Of a stretch of 64,000 nucleotides of DNA, positions 20,076 through 28,630 are shown piece by piece. Numbering within the stretch: position 1 is the first letter of the stretch; every line of letters starts with the position of its first letter. Source of the stretch: JAEZBP01 sp963832725 (GTDB lineage Bacteria > Myxococcota_A > Polyangia > Polyangiales > Sandaracinaceae); NCBI GenBank assembly GCA_963832725.1, contig CAWHVG010000005.1, forward strand, positions 2,914,001-2,978,000, written 5' to 3'. The notes under the pieces were generated by a model. That model made no database searches and was not told where the DNA came from. It was given only the letters and a program-made list of their open reading frames with translations. Position numbers and translations under genes: made by a program.

Positions 20076-21167
20076 TCAGATCGGCTCGACGTGACCGGAC
20101 ACGACCTGCAGGTCGAGGCGGCCATCCTCCAGGCGGATCAGCTCGCGCTGGGTCGTGGTCAGAAAGACCTGCCCGCCCAGCCGGTCGAGGAGCGCGAAGA
20201 GGCGGCGGTTCCGGCTCGCGTCGAGCTCGCTGGAGACGTCGTCGAGGAGCAGGACCGGCACCTGACCGACCCGCCGGGTCAGGACGTCGAGCTCGGCCAC
20301 CTTGAGCGCGAGCACCATCATGCGGTGCTGCCCCTGCGAGGCGTGGTGCCGCGCACCCCGCTCCCGGACCGTGAGCGCCAGATCGTCGCCGTGGGGCCCC
20401 TCCGCCGTGAACCCGCGGGCCAGGTCTTTGGTGAGGGAGCCCGCCAGGGCCTTGCGGATGGCCTCGACGCTCGGCTCGACCCGCGGACGGTAGCCGAGGT
20501 CCAGCGGCAGCTCCTCGCCGGCCACCTCTCGGAAGGCATCCTCGACGCGCGGCTTGAGGTCGGCGGTCAGCCGGGCCCTACACTGCGCCACGACGGCCCC
20601 AGAGGACGCCAGGAGCTCGTCGTAGGCCGTGATGGACCTCCTGTCGGTCTCCGGCCGCTTGAGCAGCCTGTTGCGGCTCCTGAGCGCCTTCTTGTACGTC
20701 TGGAGCGCCGTCCCGTAGGTCGGGTCCATCTGCTCGAGGATTCGGTCCAGGAACGCGCGCCGAGCCTCGGGCGGGCCTCCGGCCAGCGCCACGTCGCCGG
20801 GGTGGAAGAGCACCATCGGCAGGGCGGTCAGCCACGCCGCGGTGGAGCGTGGCCGCTTCTCGTCGAGCGCGAGCTTGCGTCCCTCCCGCCGCGAGAGCCG
20901 GACCTGAGCCTTGAGGGGAGCCGGCGAGGTCTGAAAACGCGCCGCCAGGAGCGCCCGCTCCTGCTCGTGCCCGATGAGGTCCTCCCGCTTGGCGCCGCGG
21001 AAGCTTCCGAGCGAGCCGAGGTAGTAGACCGCCTCGAGCAGGTTGCTCTTGCCCTGCCCGTTGTCGCCCGCGAGCACGTTGAAGCGCGGCCCGGGCGAGA
21101 GATCGAGGTCCGTCAGGTTGCGGAACCCCCGCGCGATCAACCGCTCGACCCGGAGAGCCCGGGTCAT
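20076..21167 (-). CDS. recF: recombination protein RecF
   Basis: An SMC-like ATPase (363 residues) that helps RecOR load RecA at single-strand gaps. Walker A is GDNGQGKSNLLEA near residue 33, the signature motif region is SQGQHRMMVLALKVAE, and Walker B is PVLLLDDVSSELD, followed by VFLTTT. The ATG at 21167 was chosen because it gives the standard N-terminus RVERLIARGFRNL. It lies downstream of dnaN on the same strand with a 206-bp gap, the conserved dnaA-dnaN-recF arrangement of bacterial origin regions. Confidence 0.96.
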   Translation of the reverse strand: MTRALRVERLIARGFRNLTDLDLSPGPRFNVLAGDNGQGKSNLLEAVYYLGSLGSFRGAKREDLIGHEQERALLAARFQTSPAPLKAQVRLSRREGRKLALDEKRPRSTAAWLTALPMVLFHPGDVALAGGPPEARRAFLDRILEQMDPTYGTALQTYKKALRSRNRLLKRPETDRRSITAYDELLASSGAVVAQCRARLTADLKPRVEDAFREVAGEELPLDLGYRPRVEPSVEAIRKALAGSLTKDLARGFTAEGPHGDDLALTVRERGARHHASQGQHRMMVLALKVAELDVLTRRVGQVPVLLLDDVSSELDASRNRRLFALLDRLGGQVFLTTTQRELIRLEDGRLDLQVVSGHVEPI

Positions 21168-21373
21168 GATGCGCGGCCTGGGGCGGCGGCGCCGGAGCGG
21201 GTGAGGGTGGCCGAGCGTGACGCCGTGCGGCAGCTCCAACGCACCGAGGGGGTCCAGCACGAAGCGCGGAGCTCGCTCGGCCACGCTGCCCGGCAGTCCC
21301 CGACCGGCCGGGCGCGACCGGTGCGCGAGACACCGGTCTCCTCGCTCGTCCCTCGGAGCGCCGGCAGAATGGC

Positions 21374-22510
21374 TCAGATCCGCATCGGCATGACCACGCC
21401 GACGAAGTCGATCGTGTCGCCGACCGGCTTGATCACGCCCGGGTCCAGCTCGCCCGAGAGCTCCAGCGCGACCTCGTCGTCCGTGAGCGAGCTGAGCACG
21501 TCCACGATGTAGCGAGCGTTGAAGCCGATGTTCACGGCCTCGCCGGCGTAGTCGACGTCGAGCTCCTCGCTGCCCTCGCCGACGTCCGGGTTCTCGCTGA
21601 CGATACGGAGGATGCCGGGCTCGATGCCGAGCCGCACGCCGCCGCTCTTGTCGCTCGAGACCAGGCTGATGCGGCGGAGCGAGTCGAGCAGGCTCTGGCG
21701 CGAGCACACCACCCGGCGCTTCTGCTGCTGGGGGATGACCTTCGAGTAGGGCGGGAACTGCTCGTCGGCGAGCTTCACGCTCAGGAGCACGTCGTTGCCG
21801 CGGAAGAACGCGTTGCCGCCGGTGGTGGCGATGCCGACCTTGGCCGGCTCGCCCTCGCCCTTCTTCTGCTCGGACTTGAGGTCGTCCACCAGCCGGCGCA
21901 GCTCGCCGATGCCCTTGTTGGGTACGAGCATCGTGAAGTTGAGCATCGAGCCGTCGTCGACCCGGTGCTCGGCCTTGCTCAGGCGGTGTCCGTCGGTCGT
22001 GACCATGCGGACGACCTTGCCATCGCCCTCGAAGAGCGCGCCCGCCAGGTGCGGCCGCGTGTCGTCGGTGCTCATCGAGAATTGCGTCTTGGCGATGAGG
22101 CTGGCGACCGTCTCCGCGTCGAGCTCCACGAACTCGGCGCGGCCCGGGCTCGGCAGGGGCGGGAAGTCGTCACCGGGCATGCCGGGGATGCGGTACTTCA
22201 CCTTGCCGCAACGGATCTCGGCCGCGTGGTTCGGGCCGACGCTCCACTTCACCTCGCCGTCCGGGAGGTTCTTCACGATGTCGAAGAGGGTCCGCGCTGC
22301 CACCGCCACCGATCCGCCGGCCTTCACCTCGGCCTCCGCCTCCGCGGCCACGCCGAGGTAGAGGTCGGTGGCCGCGAGCCGCAGCGTGTTGGTGCTGTCC
22401 GTGCTCAAGAGGATGTTGGACAGGATCGGCATCGAGCTCTTCCGGTCCGCCACACCGTGCGTGCGTGCCAGCCCTTTCAGAAAGCTCTTCTTGCTGATCG
22501 TCAGCTCCAT
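21374..22510 (-). CDS. dnaN: DNA polymerase III beta sliding clamp
   Basis: The ring-shaped processivity clamp, 378 residues, made of three repeated clamp domains. The start MELTISKKSFLKGLARTHGV is the usual DnaN N-terminus; the ATG at 22510 was preferred to one 42 bp upstream. LSTDSTNTLRLAATDLYLG and GMPGDDFPPLP mark domain 1, and the C-terminus ends VGVVMPMRI, matching the conserved ...MPM.I ending. It is intact, in contrast to many neighbours. Confidence 0.97.
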   Translation of the reverse strand: MELTISKKSFLKGLARTHGVADRKSSMPILSNILLSTDSTNTLRLAATDLYLGVAAEAEAEVKAGGSVAVAARTLFDIVKNLPDGEVKWSVGPNHAAEIRCGKVKYRIPGMPGDDFPPLPSPGRAEFVELDAETVASLIAKTQFSMSTDDTRPHLAGALFEGDGKVVRMVTTDGHRLSKAEHRVDDGSMLNFTMLVPNKGIGELRRLVDDLKSEQKKGEGEPAKVGIATTGGNAFFRGNDVLLSVKLADEQFPPYSKVIPQQQKRRVVCSRQSLLDSLRRISLVSSDKSGGVRLGIEPGILRIVSENPDVGEGSEELDVDYAGEAVNIGFNARYIVDVLSSLTDDEVALELSGELDPGVIKPVGDTIDFVGVVMPMRI

Positions 22511-22884
22511 GTCTCGCCGCCTCTCCAAGTCCGAGCGCGTTTCTTTCCACACGCGCGCTTCCGGTAGATCAGAACAGATCTTAATTTCAATTGATCGTCT
22601 TCGTCGTAATAGCTGTGGATTGGGGAATCAGGACGACAACCTACCGGGATCACGAGTGAAATCATCGAAAGGAGGCAGTGGATGGTTCCGTGGATGAAGT
22701 GGGGAGCGTTCCGTCCCCAAGCCGTCCACTGCGCTCTCCCCAGCTCTACCCACGCGAACTTCACAGGCCGGCCGGGCTGAGGCACGACTGTATAGAGAGC
22801 CCCGCCCCCGGAGGCAAGCGGCGCGGTCTCGCGAGTGCAAGTGCTCGGATTCATGCATGAATTCGCTTCGCACGCGCGCGATCG
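22511..22884. promoter_or_regulatory. dnaN upstream region with AT-rich stretch
   Basis: A 374-bp gap between dnaN and the terB-like gene. The part at about 22565-22612 (CTTAATTTCAATTGATCG and neighbours) is clearly AT-rich against the background, and is flanked by TTTCCACA (22544-22551) and TGTGGATT (22614-22621), each resembling a weak DnaA box. This could be a duplex-unwinding element or simply the dnaN promoter. It is a second candidate for part of a bipartite origin. Confidence 0.4.
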
Positions 22885-23193
22885 TCACTCCAGGCCGAGC
22901 GCGCGGGAGAGGCGCTTGATCGTTTCCATCTCGTGGGGGCTGACGCGCCCGTCGGCGAGCACCGCGGAGACGAGCCCGTCCATCAGGGCGCGCTTCTCCT
23001 GCTCCTCGAGCGCAGCCACGATGGGCTCCGCCTCGTCCCAGCCCTCGAAATGGCGCACGCGGGTGCGCTCCGTGGGGTCGAGGCCGAGGGCCTCCATGGC
23101 CGTCTCGAGGAACTGGCGCTCCTCCTCGGTCATGATGCCGTCGGAGGCCAGGACCTTGGCGATCAGCATGCAGCGCGCGACACGTTCGTCCAT
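22885..23193 (-). CDS. TerB-like helical protein
   Basis: A small protein of 102 residues matching the TerB fold: the two acidic motifs ASDGIMTEEERQF and LADGRVSPHEME lie about 60 residues apart and would hold metal ions. TerB domains occur in tellurite resistance and phage-defence proteins, but single-domain copies like this have no settled function. The ATG at 23193 was chosen because upstream residues are low-complexity. Its place between dnaA and dnaN on the same strand is unusual and might link it to replication, but that is only suggested by position. Confidence 0.75.
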   Translation of the reverse strand: MDERVARCMLIAKVLASDGIMTEEERQFLETAMEALGLDPTERTRVRHFEGWDEAEPIVAALEEQEKRALMDGLVSAVLADGRVSPHEMETIKRLSRALGLE

Positions 23194-23539
23194 CGAGGCG
23201 GCACCGTAGCACCCCAGCCCGGGGCGACGGAAGCATCGCGGGAGAGCGTCGTGTCGGGGCTCGACGGGGGGTCCCTGGCCGGCGGAAACGCGCTTCTGCG
23301 GGCTCCAGAGGCGGCGCCGGGCCGTCGTGGAGCATGCGCCGCTCGGGCGAGAACGCGGAGCGGTCGACCCGAGAACGAAGGCTGCTCGGCGCCTCCGTCG
23401 CGTGGGAGCGGCTCCGGCCTCCAGCCCCACCGCCGTGCGCCACGTGGGTGGGCTGAGGGTGCGCTGAGGGTGCGGAAACGAAGAAGGCGCCTCACCTTCC
23501 GGCGGGCGCCTCTCTGGTTGCTCGCGGTCGCCGCGCGGC
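23194..23539. other. intergenic region between dnaA and terB-like gene
   Basis: A gap of 346 bp. It holds the dnaA terminator-like hairpin (23485-23511), and presumably the promoter of the terB-like gene; no convincing promoter boxes or small genes were found. Confidence 0.5.
23485..23511 (-). terminator. putative dnaA terminator
   Basis: A 7-bp perfect stem (AGGCGCC / GGCGCCT) with a 13-nt loop begins 29 bp after the dnaA stop. On the minus strand it is followed by TTCTTCGTTTC, a T-rich though interrupted tail, so an intrinsic terminator of moderate strength is likely. Confidence 0.6.
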
Positions 23540-24949
23540 TCAGACGATGCCGACCTTGCGCTCGATGGCGGCGATGGCGTTCCGGACCTGATCGTCCTTG
23601 TCGACCAGGCCGCCGATCTTCTTGACGGCGCTCATCACGGTCGTGTGGTCCTTGCCGCCGAAGCGGTCGCCGAGCTCCGGGTAGCTGAGCTTGAGCCGCT
23701 GCCGGCACACGTACATCGCGACCATCCGCGGGAAGCTCACCGCGCGGTGGCGGCGGTGCGACTTCAGCTCCGAGAGGCGGATGTTGAAATAGTCGCAGGC
23801 CGCGCGCTGGATGTCCTCCACCGTCGTCTGCTTCTCCAGCCGCGGGATCTGCGCGCCGAGCGCGTCGCGGGCGAAGTCGAGCCCGATGGGCTGTCCCAGC
23901 AGCTCCGCCTTCACCGCCAACCGCAGCAGCGTGCCCTCGAGCTCCCGCACGTTGCTCCGCACCTGTTGGGCGATGATCAACGCGACGTCGTCCTCGAGCG
24001 GGATCTCCTCCTGCTCCGCCTTCTTCTTCAGGATGGCGATTCGCGTGTCGAGCTCGGGCGCTTGAATGTCCGCGACCAAACCCCACTGGAAACGGCTGAT
24101 GAGCCGCTCCTCCATCTCTTTGATCTGCTGCGGGTAGACGTCGCTGGTCACGACGATCTGCCGGTCGGCGTGATAGAGCGCGTTGAAGGTGTGGAAGAAC
24201 TCTTCCTGCGTCTGCTCGCGACCGGCCAGGAACTGGATGTCGTCGATGCAGAGGATGTCGCAGCTCGTGCGGTAGCGCTCGCGGAACTCGTTGATGCGGT
24301 GGTTCTGCAGCGCCCAGATGAACTCGTTCGTGAAGCGCTCGGCGCTCAGGAAGAGGACGCGCGCGTCCGGCTTGTCCTGGCGGATGCGATGACCGATCGC
24401 GTTGACCAGGTGCGTCTTGCCGAGCCCCACACCGCCGTAGATGAAGAGCGGGTTGTACCGGGTGCCCGGGCTGGACGCGGCCGCCACGCTGGCAGCGTGC
24501 GCGAGCTGGTTGCTGGGGCCGACGATGAAGTTGTCGAAGCGGTACTTCGGGTTGAGCCCGTTGTCCGCGGGCGCGGCCGAGGGAGGCATGGGCGGCGGCG
24601 CACCGGTCGTGTGGGCGCTCGTCGCCGGTGCCTCTACCTTCGGAGTCTGCCGCGGCTCGGGGGCCGGACGCGTATCCGTGCGCGCCTCGGCCTCCATCTG
24701 CTTCTGGAGCTGTTCGTCGACCGTCCAGTCGACCTCACGCGGGTCCACCCCAGCGTTGCGCAGCGACTCGAGGATCAGATCGAGGTAGTGGGTCGAGATC
24801 CAATCGGCGTAGAAACGATTGGGGATCCGCAGAACCACTCTCTGTCCGTCGAAGTGATCGAGCCTCACCGGCTCCAACCACGTCCGATAGTTCTCTTCGG
24901 ACAGTCGGGATCGCAGTGTCGCGAGCGCGGAATCCCACAGGTCTTGCAT
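23540..24949 (-). CDS. dnaA: chromosomal replication initiator DnaA
   Basis: The AAA+ initiator that binds DnaA boxes and melts the origin, 469 residues. Domain I begins LWDSALATLRSRLSEENYRTW, and a Pro/Ala-rich linker (about 95-135) forms domain II. Domain III has Walker A GGVGLGKTHLVNAIG and Walker B ILCIDDIQFLAGR. Domain IV has the DnaA-box-binding helix-turn-helix with the signature GGKDHTTVMSAVKKI. I chose the ATG at 24949 over a GTG at 24994, because the GTG lies inside a DnaA-box-like site and the family starts just before LW. Its upstream region carries several DnaA boxes, so autoregulation is likely. Confidence 0.98.
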   Translation of the reverse strand: MQDLWDSALATLRSRLSEENYRTWLEPVRLDHFDGQRVVLRIPNRFYADWISTHYLDLILESLRNAGVDPREVDWTVDEQLQKQMEAEARTDTRPAPEPRQTPKVEAPATSAHTTGAPPPMPPSAAPADNGLNPKYRFDNFIVGPSNQLAHAASVAAASSPGTRYNPLFIYGGVGLGKTHLVNAIGHRIRQDKPDARVLFLSAERFTNEFIWALQNHRINEFRERYRTSCDILCIDDIQFLAGREQTQEEFFHTFNALYHADRQIVVTSDVYPQQIKEMEERLISRFQWGLVADIQAPELDTRIAILKKKAEQEEIPLEDDVALIIAQQVRSNVRELEGTLLRLAVKAELLGQPIGLDFARDALGAQIPRLEKQTTVEDIQRAACDYFNIRLSELKSHRRHRAVSFPRMVAMYVCRQRLKLSYPELGDRFGGKDHTTVMSAVKKIGGLVDKDDQVRNAIAAIERKVGIV

Positions 24950-25515
24950 GCCACCGTTTCTCAGCAATTGGGTACACTTAGCCTGCTGATCCACAGGCTA
25001 TCCACAGCCTCGATCACATTGGGGACAGCTTGTGGAAAACGTTGCGAACGGAGGGCCGGCAGGCATGGTGAAGACGGATGTCTTGCCGGCCTGTGACGCA
25101 ATTTCGTTCAGCCAGGTCCCCTGAAGAACGGAGGAGCGACGCTAGCAAACGGTCGTGGCTCCGTCTACGACCGAGATCGCGCCAATTCGTAACTGGTGAG
25201 GATCGCACGGGTTTCGCGGCGGCCTCGCCAGCGTCACCGCGAGCGCTCGCGTCGCTCGTCTCGGACGTGATCCACAAGGCTGCGGATCGATTGGGTTTTT
25301 TCCGACGCCCTCGCTCGCGGGCGGATCGCGCTTGCCACAGGTGCGTCACTTTTGTCGCGGATCGGACACGATTCGGCGCGTTCGGACGGTCTATTCCCGG
25401 CTCGACGCGCGCTTTGGCCCTGTTCCAGTGGGTATCGCGCGCGGCTTTCTTGGATCCCTCCCCGCGACCTGTTAAGCAAGGTCTCGGGCGCAGGGCGAAG
25501 AGGGCGGAGCGGTTC
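24950..25515. promoter_or_regulatory. dnaA upstream region, candidate oriC
   Basis: This 566-bp gap contains four DnaA-box-like 9-mers, each one mismatch from TTATCCACA: 24987-24995 (TGATCCACA), 24998-25006 (CTATCCACA), 25031-25039 (reverse, TTTTCCACA) and 25268-25276 (TGATCCACA). Two are only two bases apart. A short T6 run lies at 25295-25300. The long frame continuing upstream of the outer-membrane gene here is not a gene. Together with dnaA-dnaN-recF this makes the region the best oriC candidate in the window. GC-skew inversion was not computed. Confidence 0.6.
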
Positions 25516-26448
25516 ATGCGAGGGTCGACGAAGCTTCATGGCTCCATGGTGGTGGCGGCGCTGCTCGTCGTGAGCGCGCCGGCCGTGGCGCAGACGGTCG
25601 CTCCCGGGTCTCCGATGGAGCATCCCGACATGCGGCCGGCCTTCCCCGACACGATGGAGACGGCGCGCGGCATGGCGATGGGTCTGGGCGCGCGGGCGTC
25701 GGCCACGAGCACCAGCGCGCTGGCCTATAACGCGGCCGGTCTGTCCATCGGGCGCCTCTACCACGTCTCGACGAGCGGTTTCTACTCGCCGCAGGCCGGT
25801 CGCTATGGCTTCGGCGGCTCGCTGATCGATTCATACAGCGGTCCGGTCAACGCGGGCGTCAACTTCCGCTACATCCAGGGCAACGGACAGAACGGGCACG
25901 GCGGCTACGACGGTCGGGTCGCGCTCGGCGTGCCCTTCGGCGAGCACTTCGCCATCGGCGCCAGCGGTCGCTACGTCAGCTACTGGCGCGAGGGGCAGTC
26001 GAACGCATCCCCGTACGCGCAGGGCTTCACCTTCGACGCGTCGATCCGCGTCTCGCCCATCCAGGGCCTCCACATCGCGGCCCTCGGCTACAACCTCCTG
26101 CCCCTCAACTCGCCCCTCACGCCCACCCGCGTCGGCGGCAGCATCAGCTACACGATCAACAGCGCGCTGACCCTGGCGTTCGACGGGCTGGCCGACCTCA
26201 CCACCTGGCAGAACGCGGACGGCAGCATCAAGCCCGAGGCGCAGTTCGGCGGCGCGGTCGAGTACTTCACGGGCGAGGTGCCGATCCGCGCCGGCTACAT
26301 CTACGACACCGGCCGTGACGCGCACTTCATCACGGCGGGTATCGGCTGGATGAACCAGCAGCTCGGCTTCGACATCGCCTGGCGCCAGCAGGTCACCGCC
26401 GACTATCAGACCTGGCTCCTGGCGAGCTTCCGCTACTTCATCCACTGA
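25516..26448 (+). CDS. outer-membrane beta-barrel protein
   Basis: A protein of 310 residues with a signal peptide (SMVVAALLVVSAPAVAQ) and a beta-rich body. The segment GMAMGLGARASATSTSALAYNAAGLS resembles the N-terminal hatch of PorV/FadL-like barrels, where an N(P/A)AGLA motif is typical. Alternating aromatic strands follow, and the last residues, WLLASFRYFIH, end with an aromatic as usual for BAM-dependent barrels. No substrate can be assigned. The ATG at 25516 gives the signal peptide; the 146 residues of open frame before it are spurious. Confidence 0.75.
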   Translation: MRGSTKLHGSMVVAALLVVSAPAVAQTVAPGSPMEHPDMRPAFPDTMETARGMAMGLGARASATSTSALAYNAAGLSIGRLYHVSTSGFYSPQAGRYGFGGSLIDSYSGPVNAGVNFRYIQGNGQNGHGGYDGRVALGVPFGEHFAIGASGRYVSYWREGQSNASPYAQGFTFDASIRVSPIQGLHIAALGYNLLPLNSPLTPTRVGGSISYTINSALTLAFDGLADLTTWQNADGSIKPEAQFGGAVEYFTGEVPIRAGYIYDTGRDAHFITAGIGWMNQQLGFDIAWRQQVTADYQTWLLASFRYFIH

Positions 26449-26597
26449 TCGGTGGTCGGTCGCCAGGCGCGGTGCGCGAGTCCGCCGCCGGCGCGCCGCT
26501 CCCGGACGCTGCCCCACACGCCGACCGTCTTGCGCGGAGCTCCAGCCGAGGATGGTCGGGAGCCGAGCGCGCTCGGTCCATGGGCGAGAGACGAGCT

Positions 26598-26999
26598 TCA
26601 GCGCTCTGGCGCGGTGGAAGGGCTCGGCTGCGCGGGCGCTTCGACGACGATGCCGGCCTGCAGCGCGTACCAGGCGCTGGCCAGCACGAGGACGGAGGCC
26701 ATCGCGAGCAGGAGCGGCAGCACCCAGCCGAGACCGGCACGCTCCGAGAAGCGATCCCGGTAGTAGCGGCCGCGGCTGCGCTTGCGGATGCGCTCTTGGA
26801 CGCCGTGCAAGAGGTCCGGCACCTCGTCCTCGTCCGCTCCGAGCGCAGAGACCATGCGGAAGGTCTCGACGAACTCGTCGTACTCGTGGCGGAGCTCACC
26901 GTCCTGGGCCAGGGCCGCGTCGAACGCCTCTTTGCGCGCGGGCTCGAGGTCACCCTCGAACGCTTCGCTGAAGAGGTCTCGTGCTTCGTCGGGGCTCAT
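26598..26999 (-). CDS. membrane anti-sigma factor
   Basis: A 133-residue protein with an N-terminal cytoplasmic sigma-binding helical domain (MSPDEARDLFSEAFEGDLEPARKEAF, an anti-sigma-domain-like acidic helix pair without the zinc His/Cys motif) and one membrane segment near residues 90-112 (VLPLLLAMASVLVLASAWYAL). A short periplasmic tail follows. It sits directly behind an ECF sigma gene, in the same frame, and is its likely partner. No clear Shine-Dalgarno precedes the ATG, so translation probably depends on the sigma gene. Confidence 0.75.
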   Translation of the reverse strand: MSPDEARDLFSEAFEGDLEPARKEAFDAALAQDGELRHEYDEFVETFRMVSALGADEDEVPDLLHGVQERIRKRSRGRYYRDRFSERAGLGWVLPLLLAMASVLVLASAWYALQAGIVVEAPAQPSPSTAPER

Positions 27000-27005
27000 C
27001 GCGGT

Positions 27006-27053
27006 GGCTCGGTCTTCGGCTCGGTCTTCGGCTCGGTCTTCGGCTCAGTCTTC
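27006..27053 (-). repeat. 12-bp tandem repeat at sigma/anti-sigma junction
   Basis: Four copies of a 12-bp unit (GGCTCGGTCTTC on the plus strand) span the end of the sigma gene and the gap to the anti-sigma gene. The fourth copy carries one base change that makes the TGA stop of the sigma gene (27045-27047). The other three copies encode a continuing RAED repeat in the same frame up to the anti-sigma ATG. Confidence 0.92.
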
Positions 27054-27731
27054 GGCGAGGGGCGGGCCCGGGTTGCTGGAGCGGCGCCCTTCCGAGAGGC
27101 GCAGCACCTTCCTGCGGAGCGAGTTGCGGGCGCGGTGCAGGCGGCTCTTCACGGTGCCCTCGGCCAGGCCGGTGATCTCCTGGATCTGCTCGTAGGTCAT
27201 GTGCTCGATGTCGCGGAAGACGATGAGCTCGCGGTGCTCGTCCTCGAGCGACGCGATGGCGAGCTGGAGGATCCGCTCCTTCTGCTTGGCCTCCATCATC
27301 TGGTCGGGCCGGGCGATGTGCGCGCTCGGGTTCATGGTCGCGCTCTCGAGCGCGCCGTGCTCCGCGATCTCGTCGAACTCCTTCTTCTTCCCGCGGGCGC
27401 GCCGGTCGAGATACTTGATCCGGTTCTTACAGTGATTGGTAGCCACGCGGTAGAGCCACGTCGAGAGCTTGGAGTCGCCTCGGAAGCCGTCGATCGACTT
27501 GAAGACCGTGATGAAGACTTCCTGCGCGAGGTCCTCCGCCTCGCTGCGGTCGCCGAGCATGCGGAAGACCAGGCGGAAGATGCGGCCCTGGTAGAGACGG
27601 ATGAGCTCGTTGAACGCCGCCTCGTCCCGACGCTTCAGGCGCTCGACCAGCTTCTCTTCGTAGCCCTCGGGCATCGGGACGTGGAACCCCGCCGCGGCCG
27701 CCGCACGTTCGATGTCGATGGCGACGCGCAC
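27045..27731 (-). CDS. ECF (RpoE-like) sigma factor
   Basis: An extracytoplasmic-function sigma-70 family factor, up to 228 residues. Region 2 is clear: AAFNELIRLYQGRIFRLVFRML, AEDLAQEVFITVFKSIDGFRG and STWLYRVATNHCKNR. Region 4 carries the helix-turn-helix MTYEQIQEITGLAEGTVKSRLHRAR. The GTG at 27731 is used, but a start at MPEGYEEK (27674) is also possible. It should direct RNA polymerase to envelope-stress or signal-responsive promoters under control of the downstream membrane protein. The C-terminus ends in the 12-bp repeat. Confidence 0.93.
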   Translation of the reverse strand: MRVAIDIERAAAAAGFHVPMPEGYEEKLVERLKRRDEAAFNELIRLYQGRIFRLVFRMLGDRSEAEDLAQEVFITVFKSIDGFRGDSKLSTWLYRVATNHCKNRIKYLDRRARGKKKEFDEIAEHGALESATMNPSAHIARPDQMMEAKQKERILQLAIASLEDEHRELIVFRDIEHMTYEQIQEITGLAEGTVKSRLHRARNSLRRKVLRLSEGRRSSNPGPPLAED

Positions 27732-27885
27732 GCGCAGGAGACAACGGGAGTCCGGCGCGGTTCCGGCGAAGGGTGCCCTGGCGGCGCTCGGAGGTAAAGG
27801 ACTCGTCTCTCGCCGCCCGCAGGCTCGGTGCTTCGGCGCTCACGGGATGCGCGCCGGCTCCGCGCGCGGCACGGACAGCATGTCC

Positions 27886-27967
27886 GCTGACGCCGGCCCG
27901 CAGCTCGCTCGCTCTGCGAGAGAGGCGGTGGGGTCCGAGGTTGCTTGCTCGCTTTGCGAGAGAGGCG
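27886..27967. repeat. dispersed palindromic repeat, copy A
   Basis: GCTGACGCCGGCC is followed by two units of a CTCGC-TNT-GCGAGAGAGGC hairpin (27904-27925 and 27943-27967), in the 344-bp gap between the sigma gene and cbiX. The same core plus two hairpin units recurs at 40736-40815. It looks like a REP-type intergenic repeat family. No gene was seen in the rest of this gap. Confidence 0.75.
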
Positions 27968-28075
27968 TCGCTGGCGAGCGAGAGAGGGTTCTCGGACGGT
28001 GTCGCGTCGCGGTAGGCGTGTGAGGGTGACTTCCGACGGCTCGCCGTGCTCGGCTGGCGGCCCTACGCTCTCGGC

Positions 28076-28597
28076 GTGCAGAAGTCCGCCCTGCTCCTCG
28101 TCGATCACGGAAGCCGCCGCGCGGAGGCGAACGCGCAGCTCGACGCGCTGGCCGAGCTGGTCCGCGAGCGGGTCGGCGAGAGCGTGCCGGTCCGCGTCGC
28201 GCACCTCGAGCTGGCCCCGCCCAGCATCGCCGAGGGGGTGGCCGCCTGCGCCGAGGCGGGCGCCGAGGAGGTGGTGGTCGTTCCTTTCTTCCTCGCTCCT
28301 GGACGCCACGCGCGTGAGGATGTTCCACGCTTGGCCCGGGAAGCGGCGCGGGAGCATGGCCTCGCCGTCCAGATCGGTGAGCCGCTCGGCGTGCACCCGC
28401 TCTTGGCCGATCTCGTGTTGGTCCGCGCCGGCGTGGCGCCCGCCGCCGAGCGCTTCGCCCTCATGCGGCAGGACGACAACGGAAACCGCTTCCGCATGCA
28501 GGGCTTCGAGACGCTCGAGGCCGCCCGCGATCGGCTCGACGAGCTCGAGGTCCACACGCACGAGCAGTGCTACTGGATCGAGCGCGAGATCACGTGA
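28076..28597 (+). CDS. CbiX-like sirohydrochlorin chelatase
   Basis: A small class II chelatase of 173 residues that would insert Co2+ or Fe2+ into sirohydrochlorin for cobalamin or siroheme. The N-terminal LLLVDHGSRRAEAN and the central VVVPFFLAPGRHAREDVP are the two conserved blocks holding the metal-binding residues (His in DHGSR and His in GRHAREDV). The size fits the single-domain short CbiX. The GTG at 28076 was chosen over an upstream ATG because it starts just before the first strand. It stands alone, without cobalamin genes nearby, so the metal cannot be told. Confidence 0.85.
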   Translation: MQKSALLLVDHGSRRAEANAQLDALAELVRERVGESVPVRVAHLELAPPSIAEGVAACAEAGAEEVVVVPFFLAPGRHAREDVPRLAREAAREHGLAVQIGEPLGVHPLLADLVLVRAGVAPAAERFALMRQDDNGNRFRMQGFETLEAARDRLDELEVHTHEQCYWIEREIT

Positions 28598-28630
28598 GCG
28601 CGATCCGCGCGGCCTTCCCCTCGTCTGCGC

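Noticed and set aside
18468..21512. A 1014-codon plus-strand frame opposite the antiporter and recF
   Set aside because: Composition is Arg/Glu/Asp-rich with no motif, and it mirrors conserved genes on the other strand.
25078..25515. A 146-residue N-terminal extension of the outer-membrane protein
   Set aside because: It precedes a proper signal peptide and covers the DnaA-box region; it is chance open frame.
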